Source: Melioribacteraceae bacterium 4301-Me (GTDB lineage: Bacteria; Bacteroidota; Ignavibacteria; Ignavibacteriales; Melioribacteraceae). From it: a stretch of DNA of 64,000 bases. The notes beneath the pieces are model-generated. The model was given only the letters and a program-made list of their open reading frames with translations, ran no database searches and had not been told where the DNA came from. The DNA is taken from assembly GCA_041538185.1 (NCBI GenBank), contig JBGORM010000004.1, positions 62,001-126,000 of the forward strand, given 5' to 3'. Below are positions 63,127 to 64,000 of this stretch, one piece after another (within the stretch, counting starts at the first letter, position 1; the number at the start of each line of letters is the position of its first letter). A program made the position numbers and the translations under genes.

Positions 63127-63948
63127 ATGTTGAAAAAAATATTTTTTGTTTTTTTAATTACTAATTTGATTTTTCCTCAGGATAAATCGGAATTTTTCCC
63201 AGATAAACTTAATATTCAACCCTTTACAGCTAATCCACTTGAGCCCAAATTAGGTTTTATTTCCAAATTAAATACGAATGAATTGCGATTAGATATTGGT
63301 AATTCAATTGACTTTTACAGATATCAAATTGACGAGCAAGTAATTTCACTGGGCTTTGATTTGTTTACTTATACTCTTTTAAGAAGCGAGAATCAATTTC
63401 ATTTTCCAGTGGATGCTGTCGATTATTTGTTTGGAATCAATTTTGGTTATAAGAGAAAAATAAAAGGAAATGAGTTTGGCCTTAGAACGAGAATTAGCCA
63501 TATTAGTGCTCATTTTGTAGACGGCCATTTCGATGGGACAACACAAAAATGGAGAGATAGCATTAATCCAAAAGTTTACAGCAGAGAATTTATTGAGTTG
63601 ATGCCGTATTATAAATTAAATAAGATGAGAGTTTATTTTGGTTTCACTTTTTTATTTCATGTAGACCCCTCAACAATTAAAAAGGATAATTACCAATTTG
63701 GTTTTGATTATTTTCTGCCCTTTAAAAATTTTGACTTGTTTTCGCTTTTTTTAGGGTACGATATAAAGTTGATTCACCTTCAGAAATATACGGCAAACAA
63801 TTCTTTAGTAGTCGGATTAAAATTTGGTAAAGTTGATGATAAGGGTATAAGCATTTACTATAATTATTATTCTGGGAAAAGTATACATGGGCAATATTTC
63901 GACCAAAATAGAATTTACTCGGCAATTGGTATAAATTTGGACTTATAA
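63127..63948 (+). CDS. DUF1207-like exported protein
   Basis: 273 residues. Signal peptide (MLKKIFFVFLITNLIFPQ), then FFPDKLNIQPFTANPLEPKLGF. This matches the start of DUF1207 proteins (a short strand with P-L-x-A-[DN]-P-x-x-P). Beta-rich sequence with YGFxF-like strands follows, ending SIYYNYYSGKSIHGQYFDQNRIYSAIGINLDL. Probably an outer-membrane or periplasmic protein of unknown function. It begins 46 bp after the glycosyltransferase gene and ends two bases before the next start. Confidence 0.7.
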   Translation: MLKKIFFVFLITNLIFPQDKSEFFPDKLNIQPFTANPLEPKLGFISKLNTNELRLDIGNSIDFYRYQIDEQVISLGFDLFTYTLLRSENQFHFPVDAVDYLFGINFGYKRKIKGNEFGLRTRISHISAHFVDGHFDGTTQKWRDSINPKVYSREFIELMPYYKLNKMRVYFGFTFLFHVDPSTIKKDNYQFGFDYFLPFKNFDLFSLFLGYDIKLIHLQKYTANNSLVVGLKFGKVDDKGISIYYNYYSGKSIHGQYFDQNRIYSAIGINLDL

Positions 63949-63949
63949 A

Positions 63950-64000
63950 ATGCAAGATCCAATAGAAATAAAACTTTTACAGAAAAAAGATCAGGTGTGG
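63950..64000 (+). CDS. Start of a further gene, possibly an ECF sigma factor (3' end outside window)
   Basis: Seventeen codons are visible (MQDPIEIKLLQKKDQVW), in frame to the window edge, starting right after the DUF1207-like gene. The wording LLQKKDQ resembles the N-terminus of ECF sigma factors (a helix containing (K/R)GD(Q/E)), but this is only a guess from 17 residues. Confidence 0.3.
   Translation, partial: MQDPIEIKLLQKKDQVW

Noticed and set aside
1..64000. CRISPR array, tRNA or rRNA genes, prophage
   Set aside because: No regularly spaced identical repeats, no GTTCGANTC-type T-arm with an acceptor stem, no rRNA-like stretch and no phage structural or integrase genes were seen.

Overview
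The window is low-GC bacterial DNA with the character of the Ignavibacteria/Melioribacter branch of the Bacteroidota-Chlorobi group. This placement is inferred from several signs. Two proteins carry type IX secretion (T9SS) C-terminal sorting domains. There are many outer-membrane barrels and lipoproteins. Promoters match the Bacteroidota -33/-7 form (TTG, about 20 bp, TAnnTTTG) rather than the sigma-70 -35/-10 form. A nine-haem secreted cytochrome, a B12-dependent ribonucleotide reductase and a HydF maturase point to an anaerobic or facultative lifestyle. The DNA reads as ordinary chromosome. I see no rRNA, tRNA, CRISPR array, prophage or intact insertion sequence.

Layout. 1-2.1 kb: end of a response regulator, its histidine kinase, then rplU-rpmA. 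2.1-3 kb: an 850-bp gene-poor stretch of short repeats and possible gene remnants. 3-10 kb, minus strand: mdh, an RsbW-like kinase, an outer-membrane protein, an FN3 lipoprotein, a beta-CASP nuclease and an AI-2E-type transporter. 10-16.5 kb: pta, a peroxidase, a TerB-like protein (minus) and nrdJ. 17-25.1 kb: one long operon yggS-divIVA-punA-membrane/coiled-coil protein-ileS-dksA-like-lspA-rluD. This matches the order of the Firmicutes division-flanking cluster ylmE...divIVA-ileS-ylyA-lspA-ylyB. 25.3-30 kb, minus: aspA-hydF, then the T9SS cytochrome. 30-37.4 kb: cysS, three envelope proteins, rsgA and an ATP-grasp protein (minus). 37.5-42.7 kb: a TPR lipoprotein-DUF4292-EnvC-like operon and an outer-membrane protein. 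42.9-45.6 kb, minus: a HAD phosphatase and a pseudo-metallophosphoesterase/beta-propeller protein. 45.8-51.8 kb: lepA-lepB, a T9SS subtilase, an O-methyltransferase and an unknown helical protein. 51.9-54.4 kb, minus: a restriction-modification operon whose HNH nuclease is frameshifted in a G7 run, preceded by an Rrf2 regulator. 54.5-64 kb: a YigZ-like protein, uvrA-ahpD-like-rdgB, ubiE, a duplicated-cysteine-cluster protein, PAP2-rsmA, a glycosyltransferase, a DUF1207-like protein and the first codons of a further gene.

The most notable observations are: an isoleucyl-tRNA synthetase whose HIGH signature is rearranged to GIHH, the form linked to mupirocin hyper-resistance; the possibly phase-variable HNH restriction enzyme; a small protein with an exactly duplicated C-x2-C-x8-C-x7-C cluster; a metallophosphoesterase-like domain that has lost all its metal ligands and is fused to a PQQ-type propeller; a nine-haem T9SS cytochrome; rsgA with an apparent AUA start and a promoter inside the preceding terminator; and two MITE-like inverted-repeat elements plus a three-copy dispersed repeat.
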